This document shows positions 15,840-25,048 of a DNA stretch of 64,000 nucleotides, one piece after another; positions within the stretch are counted from its first letter, which is position 1, and each line of letters opens with the position of its first letter. The stretch is taken from contig NZ_JAQFVF010000033.1 in assembly GCF_027789125.1 (NCBI RefSeq), forward strand, positions 62,001-126,000, read 5' to 3'. The notes under the pieces were generated by a model that searched no databases, was not told the origin of the DNA, and saw only the letters and a program-made list of their open reading frames with translations. This DNA is from Paenibacillus aestuarii (GTDB lineage: Bacteria; Bacillota; Bacilli; Paenibacillales; NBRC-103111). Both the position numbers and the translations under genes were made by a program.

Positions 15840-17037
15840 ATGGTTGCATATGCGGTTGTTGACCATCCAGCCCACGGCTGAGATAGACGACTAACGCATT
15901 CAAGAGCAGGATGGCCATCGTGACGAAGAAGACGGATTGGAATCCGTATTCAGCGGCGAGATGGCTGCCCATCAGGGGACCGATCAAATTGCCGAGGAAC
16001 AAGGACGAGGTGTTGAAGCCGAAGGCGGTCCCTTGGATTTGCACCGGTGCGAGCTTCTTCACGAGCACGTTCAAGGACGGAATCATGCCGCCGATGAAGA
16101 GTCCGAGCAGGAATCTTCCTACCAGCAGCATGATGATGGTTGTGGCGAAGGCCTGCGGGATGAACGCCACCGCAGCCATGACCAGCGCCAGGATCAGCGT
16201 CCGGCGCTGCCCGATCCGGTCACCGAGCCGTCCCAGCGTCGGGGCCCCGAACAAGTTCGCGATACCTGTGATCGCGACGAGAAGCCCAGCCATCAGCTCG
16301 AGGTGGCTGCCGGAGTAAAGCGTCTTCGCGTACACGGTGACGATCGGCTCAATGCTCATCATGCCGATCTGGGTAATCAGCGAAGCCGCAAACACCGGCA
16401 GCAGCGGCCGGAACAGGCTCCACTGCGCCCGCTGCTTGCCTTTCTTCGAGGCCACAGGCTTGTGCTCCTCGTGGATAAAGATCAGAACCACGAGGCTGGC
16501 ACAGAGCATCAGCCCGCCTGTGAAGAAAAAGACGTGGCTGTAGCCCAGGAATTCAGCCAGCAAGCCGCCGATAAGCGGGCCGATGAGCGAGCCGGCAATC
16601 GAGCCGGTTTGGAGCGTCCCCAGCGCTTTACCGGAGTGCTCCGTCGGCGTAATCGATGCCTGCAGCGATACGGCCATCGAGATAAAGCCGGAGAAGAACC
16701 CGTTCAGCAGCCTGAGTGCCAGCAGCTGCCAAGGGGCGGTGACGATGCCCATCAGCGCCGTGACAACGGCCATGCCGAAGCCGGCGCGGAGGAGCATGAT
16801 TTTGCGTCCGCGTTTATCGGCAATTGCGCCCCAGAGCGGCTGGGTCAAGAAGGAAGTGACAAACTGCCCGGCGACAATCCAGCCTGTCCAGCGTTCAAGA
16901 TCGGGCAGTTGATGCACGCCAAGCTGTTCAATATATAAGGGAAGAAAGGGCAGTACAAGATTCATACCGCACATGATGGCGAAATTGGCTACCCATAGAA
17001 TCCATAGCGATTGTTTCCAATGCAGGGGTGTAGGCAT
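15838..17037 (-). CDS. Major facilitator superfamily drug/metabolite exporter
   Basis: A 399-residue protein with 12 predicted transmembrane helices. It has the MFS loop motif GAIADKRGRKIMLLR after helix 2 and a second copy GRLGDRIGQRR between helices 8 and 9, in a layout typical of the DHA1 drug:H+ antiporter group (MdtG/YttB-like). Proton-driven efflux from the cytoplasm is inferred; the substrate is unknown. AAGGAG lies about 12 bases before the ATG. The gene is about 100 bases downstream of the ArsR-type gene on the same strand, with no clear terminator between, so co-transcription is possible. Confidence 0.85.
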   Translation of the reverse strand: MPTPLHWKQSLWILWVANFAIMCGMNLVLPFLPLYIEQLGVHQLPDLERWTGWIVAGQFVTSFLTQPLWGAIADKRGRKIMLLRAGFGMAVVTALMGIVTAPWQLLALRLLNGFFSGFISMAVSLQASITPTEHSGKALGTLQTGSIAGSLIGPLIGGLLAEFLGYSHVFFFTGGLMLCASLVVLIFIHEEHKPVASKKGKQRAQWSLFRPLLPVFAASLITQIGMMSIEPIVTVYAKTLYSGSHLELMAGLLVAITGIANLFGAPTLGRLGDRIGQRRTLILALVMAAVAFIPQAFATTIIMLLVGRFLLGLFIGGMIPSLNVLVKKLAPVQIQGTAFGFNTSSLFLGNLIGPLMGSHLAAEYGFQSVFFVTMAILLLNALVVYLSRGLDGQQPHMQP

Positions 17038-17137
17038 GATAAGCGAAAGCTCCTTCTAGGTTGATCGTTACAGTATACCACAAATTTCCTTTCACAATGA
17101 GCGCAAACGCTGTCCGTATTTGCACCTCAAATCACCG

Positions 17138-18058
17138 CTATCTGCGGTATGTGCGAAATAAAATGTCATGGTTGTAATTGCCGAACCCTTCGCCATAGAT
17201 GGTCAGCCCCCCGACATGTTCCGCATGCTCGGGGACCTCGATGCGCAGTATCCACTCATTGCGGGACATAGGAATGTCTTTGACGGTGATTCCAGATAGG
17301 CGCTGACCGTCGAGGAACGTTCCCTCCTGCGTGATCCGGATCACCTTGAGCCAGCCGTATTGGTTGATAGAGTCCGGCCACCAGGCTGGCGTAAGCAAAC
17401 CGCGTCCTTGCCCGGAATCGCCGGGACTCGTCCAGAAGCCAAGCAATGTCTCATTGACATGGAAATAAATGTCAGATAGCCAATGCTCCTGCACGCCTGG
17501 CGCCTCGGAGCCGATCTCGAAGGAGATCTCGATCTCCTCCAGAATCTGACCGGCGAGCATATAATTCGGGATGCGGTATTCGACGAAGCCCCGCCCGAAC
17601 CACAGGATGCGCGCATGCATGCGCTCCGGTTCAAAAAAGTATCGCGGATCGTCATATTGCCCGATCGTATGATCGGCTGTCGCCAAGCCGCAAGTCGGGT
17701 GTACGTCGAATCGGGTGTAGTGGCCGACAGGAATCGATACTTCATCGAACGAGCGGAGCTGTTCAGGCTGCGCAGGGAGCTTGATCTCGATGTGCTCCGC
17801 AGCGATCGAGCATATTTTGTGCGTGCCGCCTTGCTTGCGTACTAATTCGGTGGAGATAAGCCCGCCTTTTTCTAATTTCTTCACGTGCATGGTTACAATG
17901 GCGCTGCTCAATTCGAGTGTCGCCGCCAGATCTTTGACATTCATCGGATGCTTCGCCAGCAGCTCCAGAATCGTAAGACGGACATCGCTGGCCAGCGCTT
18001 CGTAAAGCGGGAGCCATTTGCGATCGGTTGAAGCATGGATCATCACAAATTTCCTCAT
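17138..18058 (-). CDS. ArsR-type helix-turn-helix regulator with a large C-terminal domain
   Basis: A 306-residue regulator. Residues about 12-85 form an ArsR-like winged helix (SDVRLTILELLAKHPMNVKDLAATL, then HVKKLEKGGLIST). The following 220 residues are a beta-rich domain with no ArsR metal-binding Cys motif and could be a ligand (sugar) sensor. I chose the ATG at 18058, seven bases after AGAGG. The gene is divergent from a GH51 arabinofuranosidase, and two similar AT-rich palindromes lie in the shared intergenic region, so it probably controls that gene and itself in response to an arabinoside. Confidence 0.8.
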   Translation of the reverse strand: MRKFVMIHASTDRKWLPLYEALASDVRLTILELLAKHPMNVKDLAATLELSSAIVTMHVKKLEKGGLISTELVRKQGGTHKICSIAAEHIEIKLPAQPEQLRSFDEVSIPVGHYTRFDVHPTCGLATADHTIGQYDDPRYFFEPERMHARILWFGRGFVEYRIPNYMLAGQILEEIEISFEIGSEAPGVQEHWLSDIYFHVNETLLGFWTSPGDSGQGRGLLTPAWWPDSINQYGWLKVIRITQEGTFLDGQRLSGITVKDIPMSRNEWILRIEVPEHAEHVGGLTIYGEGFGNYNHDILFRTYRR

Positions 18059-18070
18059 TTCTTTGCCTCT

Positions 18071-18090
18071 AATTAATGAAAATATTAATT
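18071..18090. promoter_or_regulatory. Candidate operator 1, arabinofuranosidase/ArsR intergenic region
   Basis: AATTAAT-GAAAAT-ATTAATT is a perfect 7-bp inverted repeat, about 13 bases before the regulator start. A related sequence recurs at 18152-18170. Confidence 0.55.
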
Positions 18091-18151
18091 CAAAAAGTCG
18101 GAAAAGAAAAGCTTGAAAGCTGGGCAATGGTGTTGTTTAATAGGGTTATAG

Positions 18152-18170
18152 GTTAAATGAAAATATTAAC
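18152..18170. promoter_or_regulatory. Candidate operator 2, arabinofuranosidase/ArsR intergenic region
   Basis: GTTAA-ATGAAAATA-TTAAC is an inverted repeat that shares the core ATGAAAATATTAA with the site at 18071-18090, about 80 bases (seven to eight helical turns) away. It lies about 40 bases before the arabinofuranosidase start. Confidence 0.5.
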
Positions 18171-18189
18171 TGCTTCATAATTATATTAA

Positions 18190-19722
<1,533 letters not shown>

Positions 19723-19729
19723 ATTGCAT

Positions 19730-19775
19730 AAGGCATGGTGCAGGAGAGTCCATCTCCGCCCATGCCTTTCTTTAT
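19730..19775 (+). terminator. Intrinsic terminator after abfA
   Basis: AAGGCATGG (19730-19738) pairs with CCATGCCTT (19759-19767), followed by TCTTTATTTT. Confidence 0.8.
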
Positions 19776-19831
19776 TTTACCTTCAATGCTTTGGTATCAT
19801 GGAGGAAATAATAACTATGGAGGATAAGCAG

Positions 19832-20146
19832 ATGAACTACAAGCTGCTCAGTATAATTTTGCTGGCTTTAAGCTTGTCCGCTTGCGGGAACAAAGAGCAA
19901 CATGCCGAGCCCGCAGCGGTTAAAGCGGATGCCGCTACTGTTTATAAAAATTTTTGCATCAGTTGTCATGGAGCGAATTTGCAGGGGGGAGAGGGCCCGA
20001 ATATTCAAAAAGTGGGTGAACGGTTAAGCGAAGAAGAAATTATTTTGCGCATTCAAAAGGGTGGAGGTGGTATGCCGCCATTCCAGGTAGCCCTGAAAGA
20101 TGAAGAGCTGAAAGCATTGGCCACATGGCTAGCCGGATTGAAATAA
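19832..20146 (+). CDS. Membrane-anchored lipoprotein cytochrome c (c-551-like)
   Basis: A 104-residue protein. The lipoprotein signal ends in LSAC (Cys18). A single class I cytochrome c domain follows, with CISCH (C42, C45, H46) and the axial methionine in GGGGMPPF (M81). It resembles cytochrome c-551 (CccB) of Bacillus, an electron carrier on the outer face of the membrane that could feed the caa3 oxidase encoded upstream. Two starts have ribosome binding sites: the ATG at 19832 (GGAGG at 8 bases, preferred) and the ATG at 19817. No promoter was confidently seen. Confidence 0.88.
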   Translation: MNYKLLSIILLALSLSACGNKEQHAEPAAVKADAATVYKNFCISCHGANLQGGEGPNIQKVGERLSEEEIILRIQKGGGGMPPFQVALKDEELKALATWLAGLK

Positions 20147-20226
20147 ATGGAACTTAGTTTATTTTAAGGTTAGCTACATAATTTCTTCACAATTGCACTT
20201 TATAATGAGGGGCTTAGAGGAGAGTG

Positions 20227-22260
20227 ATGAACATGCACTTGAATTTAGAGCCTCGGAGCCATCGGATTTCGAATTCAAAAAAATCGAAGAAGATGAGACT
20301 TACAAATCCGGGAGCGATTATTGCCAGTCTGTTTTTTTTAGCTTGCTTACCGATTGTATCCGTTATTGGAATCGAATATCTGGAACGCGGATCTTTACAT
20401 GACACGATTCATTGGCTAATGTCCTATAAGAGATTGTTTTTGCTTAATGTAGGGCTATCCTTCTGTCTATTACTATTTATACAAGCGATTGTGGGTTCTC
20501 TCGCGATCTCCGGAGCCATTTCGACGCTATTATTAGGATTAATGGCATTAATTAGTTACATGAAAGTGAAAATGATCGGTGAACCGTTCTTTCCATGGGA
20601 CATTTTACTAAATAAAGAAAGTATGGACATTGCTTCGCTCGTGACCGGTAAAGCGGCGATGATTCGGATTGTTTCGATCATTGTGGTCATTGCCGTCGTA
20701 TTCCTGCTCAGATGGGTGCTGCCCCGCTGGAAAATGCCGATTGTCATGCGTGTCGCCATGGGACTGTTCGCGCTTTATGCGCTCTATGCTTTTAGCGTAA
20801 AAACACCGATGGCGGGCAAGGTTCTGGACCGTGCCGGGGTTAACGAGATCGTATGGGACCAACAGCAAAACTATACGAACAACGGTCTTGCACTAGCTTT
20901 TACACTTAATGTGAAAAATTCGATCGTACAGAAGCCTGATACTTATAGCGATCATGCGATTGCAACGGTTGCTGCCAACCTTCAGCAGTCCAATCAGCAG
21001 GAAGCGAAATTAGCCAGCAATGGACTCATCAACGGCAAAAAGCCGAACGTGATTTTCATTATGAGTGAAGCTTTCTGGGACCCGACCCTGCTGACGAATG
21101 TGAAATTCAGCGAAGATCCCCTGCCAACGATTCACCAATTGCAGAAAGAGTCAACGTCAGGTTACTTGCTGTCCCCGCAATTTGGGGGCGGTACGAGCAA
21201 TGTTGAGTTCGAGGTGTTGACAGGCGATTCCATGAGCTTCTTGCCTGGCGGTTCCATTCCTTACCAGCAGTACGTGAACAAGCCAGTTCCAAGCTTGGCT
21301 AGCTACTTTGCCGATCAAGGTTACAAGAGCATGGGCATTCACTCCTACGAGGGCTGGTTCTGGGATCGCAACACCGTTTACAAACAGTTAGGGTTTGAAA
21401 GCTTTAAAAGCAGTGAGTACTTCGAAAACCCGGAGGTAAAAGGGTACTTTATCTCCGATGCCGAGGTTTCCAGAAATATTATCAAAGAAGTCGATAACAC
21501 GGATAATCCGATGTTTATTTATACGGTTACGATGCAAAACCACGGTCCTTATGACGACCCTCGTTATGGCAAAAATAATTTTGAAGCGACAGGCCCGCTG
21601 AGCGCGCAGGCCAAATCGATTTTGGAGACGTACACGCAAGGCGCTCATGATGCCGATCAAAGCTTGAAAATGCTGATTGATCACTATCAGAACTCCGATG
21701 AGCCGACGATGATCGTCTTTTATGGGGATCACCTGCCTATGCTTGGACTTGATTATCAAGTGTATAAGGAAGCAGGGTTTATTCAATCGAGCAATCCGAA
21801 CGAGTGGACACTGGATGAAGTGAAAAAAATGCACAGCATTCCGCTCGTCACTTGGTCGAACTTCGATATGCCGAAGCAGCAGATCCCGCTGCTCAGCGAC
21901 TCTTTCTTGGGTGCGCATGTCCTTGATATGCTGCACATGGAGAAGCCGGCCAATTTTGCGCTGGATGCGCAATTGGCTAATCAAGTGCCGGGCCTGCTCA
22001 GCAATCTGGTTGTCGACAGCAACCAGGAGCTGCATGCAAAGGTGCCCGATGCGTCCAAAGCGCTCGTTGACGATTACCGCAACGTGCAGTATGACATGCT
22101 CTTCGGCAAGCAGTACATGGCGGAGTATCTCGACCATGACTACTTGACGAAGACCGCGCAAGCCAGCTACAACGCCGAGTTCGGCGGTGACGGCACCGAA
22201 GCGAAGCGCGCGGGAGAGAGTGAAAGCACGCCGGAAGCGAAGCCGGTTAGTGCGCAGTAA
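20227..22260 (+). CDS. LTA synthase-family sulfatase-domain membrane protein
   Basis: A 677-residue protein of the lipoteichoic acid synthase / phosphoglycerol transferase family. About five N-terminal transmembrane helices (residues 25-220) precede an extracellular sulfatase-fold domain with the metal ligand Glu of MSEAFWDP, the nucleophile Thr323 in GGGTSNVEFE, and the YGDH metal site. It would polymerise glycerol phosphate from phosphatidylglycerol on the outer face of the membrane. An acidic C-terminal tail (about 30 residues) is atypical. ATGs at 20227 and 20233 both follow GAGGAG; either may be used. TATAAT at 20201-20206 is a likely -10, though the -35 is unclear. Confidence 0.88.
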   Translation: MNMHLNLEPRSHRISNSKKSKKMRLTNPGAIIASLFFLACLPIVSVIGIEYLERGSLHDTIHWLMSYKRLFLLNVGLSFCLLLFIQAIVGSLAISGAISTLLLGLMALISYMKVKMIGEPFFPWDILLNKESMDIASLVTGKAAMIRIVSIIVVIAVVFLLRWVLPRWKMPIVMRVAMGLFALYALYAFSVKTPMAGKVLDRAGVNEIVWDQQQNYTNNGLALAFTLNVKNSIVQKPDTYSDHAIATVAANLQQSNQQEAKLASNGLINGKKPNVIFIMSEAFWDPTLLTNVKFSEDPLPTIHQLQKESTSGYLLSPQFGGGTSNVEFEVLTGDSMSFLPGGSIPYQQYVNKPVPSLASYFADQGYKSMGIHSYEGWFWDRNTVYKQLGFESFKSSEYFENPEVKGYFISDAEVSRNIIKEVDNTDNPMFIYTVTMQNHGPYDDPRYGKNNFEATGPLSAQAKSILETYTQGAHDADQSLKMLIDHYQNSDEPTMIVFYGDHLPMLGLDYQVYKEAGFIQSSNPNEWTLDEVKKMHSIPLVTWSNFDMPKQQIPLLSDSFLGAHVLDMLHMEKPANFALDAQLANQVPGLLSNLVVDSNQELHAKVPDASKALVDDYRNVQYDMLFGKQYMAEYLDHDYLTKTAQASYNAEFGGDGTEAKRAGESESTPEAKPVSAQ

Positions 22261-22266
22261 ATCACA

Positions 22267-22304
22267 GGGGTTAACGGAATGGCCAGTTCCGTTAGCCCCT
22301 TTTT
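22267..22304 (+). terminator. Intrinsic terminator after the LTA synthase-like gene
   Basis: GGGGTTAACGGAA (22267-22279) pairs with TTCCGTTAGCCCC (22287-22299) with one G-T wobble, followed by TTTTTG. Confidence 0.88.
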
Positions 22305-22420
22305 GTGCATGAAAAAAAATGATTGCCAGCATCATGCGTACTTTGGTAATATATATTTCTCTCTCTATGCGGCGGCTGTATGGAAAAAAGTGGTTGATAA
22401 CGATATCTGGGAGGTGTGAC

Positions 22421-23200
22421 ATGCTTTTTGCAGTTTTGGCACGCAAAGCGTACGCCAGGAACCTGCAGTATCGCGGCTCGCATTTGCTGCACAATGTAGT
22501 GAGCGCAGCCTTCGGTTTTATTTATGCCAGCATCTGGTCAGGATTAGGAAGCGGGGATACCGCACTAGGCGACTATGGTCACCAAGGGATGCTGGGCTAC
22601 ATCGCTTTTAACCAGGCTATCCTCTGGGTCACCTTATTCACCACCAATGGCCTTGGGCTGGAACAATCGGTTCGCTCCGGACAAATCGCAGTCGATCTGA
22701 TGAGGCCCGTACACTTGTTCTACCAGGCGATGAGCCGGGAATGGGGGCAAGTGCTCTACCAACTGATTTATAAGTTTTTTCCGATTTATATCCTCTATTT
22801 CTTCATTTTCTCCTTAAAGCTTCCTACACAATTAGCAGTTTATGGCTGGACGGCATTAGCGCTCGTCATGGCGGCCTACATATCCATCTGTATCAATTAC
22901 TTAATTGGCGTCGCGGCGCTCTGGACAACTGAATCACGTTGGTTTTACTGGGTGAATTATGCGCTAAGCATGCTATTATCCGGTTTTTTTATCCCTCTGG
23001 AATGGTTGCCAAGATGGCTGCGAACAGTTAGCTATTGCTCTCCTTACCCCTATTTGCTGTATTATCCGACGCGAATTTATATGCAGTTTGAACATGGATC
23101 GGTTGTGCTCGGAGCCCTTTGCTGGTGCATCGGGTTTACTTGTGTCTGTTTGGTGGCAACTAGCGCCGTGCGCAAGAAGCTGGAGGTGCAGGGAGGATGA
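22421..23200 (+). CDS. ABC-2 type transporter permease, subunit 1
   Basis: A 259-residue membrane protein with about six transmembrane helices. The sequence pattern (N-terminal cytoplasmic segment, then FGFIYASIWSG, and the FFIPLEWLPRWLR motif near the C-terminus) is that of the DUF990/ABC_6TM-type permease pairs. The ATG at 22421 follows GGGAGGTGTGAC and is preferred over an upstream in-frame position. It is the first of a three-gene set: two unequal permeases and one ATPase, with overlapping reading frames. The exported substrate is unknown. Confidence 0.8.
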   Translation: MLFAVLARKAYARNLQYRGSHLLHNVVSAAFGFIYASIWSGLGSGDTALGDYGHQGMLGYIAFNQAILWVTLFTTNGLGLEQSVRSGQIAVDLMRPVHLFYQAMSREWGQVLYQLIYKFFPIYILYFFIFSLKLPTQLAVYGWTALALVMAAYISICINYLIGVAALWTTESRWFYWVNYALSMLLSGFFIPLEWLPRWLRTVSYCSPYPYLLYYPTRIYMQFEHGSVVLGALCWCIGFTCVCLVATSAVRKKLEVQGG

Positions 23201-23988
23201 CGACAGTCAAGCTGTATGTACTGCTATTGAAAGCGAGCTTGCGAAGCCGGATGCAGTATAAATTTAATTTTGTCTTCTCGATCATGATGGCGGGTATGGT
23301 ACAAGTGGCAGAATTCCTGATGGTCGCGTTGGTGATGATGAAATTCGGTAATATCAAAGGCTGGAGCCTATATGAAGTGTGTTATTTGTACGGAGTTATC
23401 ATGATATCCAAAGCGATTTACCGCACGTTTGCTTCGGATGTGCATCATCTGGAGAAATATTTGGTGAGCGGTGATCTCGATCCGCTGCTGATTCGTCCAC
23501 TGCCAGTGCTGCTAGCGTTAATGACGCAAAATGTGCGAATCTTATTTGCTGAGGTCGCGCAGGGGATTATTTTGCTGGTCGTTGCCATGAATGCGCTAAT
23601 GGTTAGCGGTCTATTGGGCTGGACGGCCATTCCCATAACGCTGCTCATGATTTTGAGCGGAACGGTCATTCTCTTTGCGATTGGACTTGCGACTGCTGCG
23701 GCAGGGTTTTGGCTGACGCGGATTGAATCGCTGCAAAACATGACGGAAGACGCTTCGCAAACGGCGGCCCGTTATCCGCTGTCGCTCTACCCCAAATGGC
23801 TGCAGGGGATATTGTTGGTGCTCATCCCAGTCGGGTTCGTGAACTATATGCCCGCTTTGTATGTACTGCGGGGACAAGGCGGCGCGATCATGCTATGGGG
23901 CACAGCCGGCGTAGCGGTGGCGGCACTGCTGCTGGCCATGAGTTTTTGGAAGCTTGGCTTATCGCGTTATCAAAGCACAGGAAGCTAA
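23197..23988 (+). CDS. ABC-2 type transporter permease, subunit 2
   Basis: A 263-residue, six-helix permease similar in layout to the preceding gene, with which it overlaps by four bases (ATGA). The GGGAGG motif abuts the ATG, which is closer than usual, so coupled re-initiation seems likely. The family pattern is visible at DLDPLLIRPLPVLL (about residue 90), FWLTRIESLQNMTEDAS (about 170) and YPLSLYPKWL (about 195). It probably forms a heterodimer with subunit 1. Confidence 0.8.
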   Translation: MTTVKLYVLLLKASLRSRMQYKFNFVFSIMMAGMVQVAEFLMVALVMMKFGNIKGWSLYEVCYLYGVIMISKAIYRTFASDVHHLEKYLVSGDLDPLLIRPLPVLLALMTQNVRILFAEVAQGIILLVVAMNALMVSGLLGWTAIPITLLMILSGTVILFAIGLATAAAGFWLTRIESLQNMTEDASQTAARYPLSLYPKWLQGILLVLIPVGFVNYMPALYVLRGQGGAIMLWGTAGVAVAALLLAMSFWKLGLSRYQSTGS

Positions 23989-24008
23989 AATTGAGAGGAG
24001 TGTGGACT

Positions 24009-24911
24009 GTGATCTCGGTCCGTCAATTGCGTAAGACGTTTCAAACCCCCGTCGTGAAGGAGGGGAAACTCGCCGGTATCCGAACGCTGCTATCACGAAG
24101 CTATAAGGAAAAAGAAGCGGTGCGGGACGTTAGTTTTAACATTGAATCCGGGGAATTTGTCGGGTATATTGGTCCTAATGGCGCAGGCAAATCGACAACG
24201 ATCAAAATGCTGACCGGCATACTCCATCCGACGTCAGGCGAAGTGCTCATCCATGGGCTCAGTCCGCAAAAACACCGCAGGCGCGTAGTCGCGCACCTCG
24301 GTGTGGTGTTCGGGCAGCGCACCCAGCTGTGGTGGGACTTGCCTGTCAAAGACTCGTACGAGATTCTGGCCGCGATGTACCGCGTTGAAGAAGCGACGGC
24401 CCGGCGCAGGCTCGGGGAGCTGGAACAACTGCTGGAGCTTCGCGAGTTTCTGGATACGCCTGTCCGCAAGCTATCGCTGGGACAGCGGATGCGCGCCGAC
24501 TTAGCGGCGGCGATGCTGCATGATCCGGACATCCTGTTCCTGGATGAACCGACGATTGGTCTGGATGTGGTCGCGAAGCGGAGCATCCGGGGCTTCCTGA
24601 AGGCGTTGAACGAGGAATTCGGCAAAACGATTTTGCTGACGACCCATGATATGGATGATATCGAACAGCTGTGTGAGCGTGTTATCGTCATTAACCATGG
24701 GCAGATCGGCTACGATGGCTCGATTCATCAGCTTCGCGAGCGGATCGGCCTACCGACGATGCTGAAGATCACGTTCCGCGGGCCCTATGCAGTGCCAGCC
24801 GACTGGGAGCTGCCATTCCGCATTGTCGGGCAGGAGGCGGGTTTACTGACGCTGGCTTGCAACCGCAAAGAACTGAAAGCGATGGATGTGCTGCGGATCG
24901 TAAGCAGTTAG
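24009..24911 (+). CDS. ABC transporter ATP-binding protein
   Basis: A 300-residue cytoplasmic ATPase that powers the two permeases upstream. Walker A GPNGAGKST (55-63), signature LSLGQRMRADL, Walker B ILFLDEPTIGLD and a D-loop/H-loop LLTTHDMDD are all intact. An N-terminal insertion (about residues 14-38, rich in Lys/Arg) separates the first strand from the P-loop region and is typical of this ATPase subgroup. The GTG at 24009 lies eight bases after GAGGAG; the frame is open upstream into the previous gene. Confidence 0.88.
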   Translation: MISVRQLRKTFQTPVVKEGKLAGIRTLLSRSYKEKEAVRDVSFNIESGEFVGYIGPNGAGKSTTIKMLTGILHPTSGEVLIHGLSPQKHRRRVVAHLGVVFGQRTQLWWDLPVKDSYEILAAMYRVEEATARRRLGELEQLLELREFLDTPVRKLSLGQRMRADLAAAMLHDPDILFLDEPTIGLDVVAKRSIRGFLKALNEEFGKTILLTTHDMDDIEQLCERVIVINHGQIGYDGSIHQLRERIGLPTMLKITFRGPYAVPADWELPFRIVGQEAGLLTLACNRKELKAMDVLRIVSS

Positions 24912-25048
24912 GGCGAGATGGACGATGTCCATATGGAGGAACCGGAATTTGAAGAAGTGATCCATGGGGTGTATAAATAGAAGTATTGGTGTAACGCGAT
25001 GAAGGGTTTTTAATACCCGAGTTTGTATATAGGAAGGGTTGAATAAAG

